Positions 63,889 to 64,000 of a stretch of 64,000 bases of DNA are shown here, piece after piece. Numbering within the stretch: position 1 is the first letter of the stretch; every line of letters starts with the position of its first letter. The position numbers were made by a program, and so were the translations under genes. This DNA comes from Capnocytophaga sp. ARDL2 (GTDB lineage: Bacteria > Bacteroidota > Bacteroidia > Flavobacteriales > Flavobacteriaceae), in NCBI RefSeq assembly GCF_041530365.1, contig NZ_CP168034.1:1488001-1552000 (forward strand), in the 5' to 3' direction. The notes under the pieces were generated by a model. That model made no database searches, was not told where the DNA came from, and saw only the letters and a list, made by a program, of their open reading frames with translations.

Positions 63889-63896
63889 TATTTTTG
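63889..63896 (+). promoter_or_regulatory. -7 box of pyrG promoter
   Basis: TATTTTTG, 39 bases before the start codon. The 63645-63888 stretch is AT-rich with no supported gene. Confidence 0.45.
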
Positions 63897-63934
63897 CAAG
63901 ATATTTTAAATAAAACACACATTCCATAAATAAT

Positions 63935-64000
63935 ATGAAACAAGCAAAGTACATATTCGTTACAGGAGGCGTATCTTCTTCTTTAGGAAAAGGTATTATT
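63935..64000 (+). CDS. pyrG: CTP synthase, 5' part (runs out of window)
   Basis: First 22 residues: MKQAKYIFVTGGVSSSLGKG plus II, the highly conserved N-terminal ATP-binding loop of CTP synthase (GGVxSxLGKG). It aminates UTP to CTP with glutamine. The gene continues beyond base 64000. Confidence 0.95.
   Translation, partial: MKQAKYIFVTGGVSSSLGKGII

Noticed and set aside
63687-63899. 70-codon minus-strand frame before pyrG
   Set aside because: Extremely AT-rich with Phe/Tyr/Ile/Asn runs, overlaps the probable pyrG promoter; no sign of selection as protein.

Overview
The window is a piece of a low-GC Bacteroidota chromosome, most likely class Flavobacteriia; the genus cannot be fixed from sequence alone. 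Evidence: promoters of the TTTG-N19-21-TAnnTTTG type, no consistent Shine-Dalgarno sequences, a fused cyclophilin-FKBP immunophilin, and the gene set purB, gyrB, ligA, acs, a DPP-IV-type peptidase, dapF, mltG, oxyR, dnaA and pyrG.

Layout. (1) 1-3.9 kb: the end of a tyrosine-integrase prophage (element A) with holin, one-protein spanin, a small membrane protein, amidase, a DUF5053 protein and integrase, lying against the 3' end of a tRNA with a CAU anticodon (probably Met). (2) About 4.15-40.39 kb: an almost complete 36-kb Mu-like transposable myophage (element B). It runs in mirror image to the usual Mu map: repressor at the right (39.3 kb), then a leftward early operon (Rha-like regulator, DD35E transposase A, ATPase B, a RecA-like ATPase, Gam, GemA), a rightward head block (small and large terminase, portal, MuF protein with toxin-like tail, morphogenesis protein), and a leftward block from a divergent late promoter (protease/scaffold, capsid, amidase, spanin, sheath, tube, G/GT chaperones with a -1 slip site, tape measure, baseplate, fibres). 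At the far left, where Mu carries mom, sits an ABC-ATPase/GNAT fusion plus a formyltransferase, a candidate DNA-hypermodification cassette. (3) 40.4-64 kb: host chromosome with housekeeping genes, separated by clear hairpin terminators, plus a decayed DUF1877 gene, a miniature RHS/metzincin toxin with a lipoprotein likely to be its immunity protein (inserted between dapF and the GNAT-mltG pair) and a gene killed by two nonsense codons before pyrG.

Themes. Element B is full of a GC-rich double-hairpin repeat that sits directly before start codons, at gene ends, or in frame inside genes. Several element-B genes carry one-base indels, mostly at homopolymers, so either the prophage is decaying or the assembly has indel errors. 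The early operon has two tRNA-T-arm-like mini-structures and two structured, divergently transcribed intergenic modules that ordinary gene calls do not explain.
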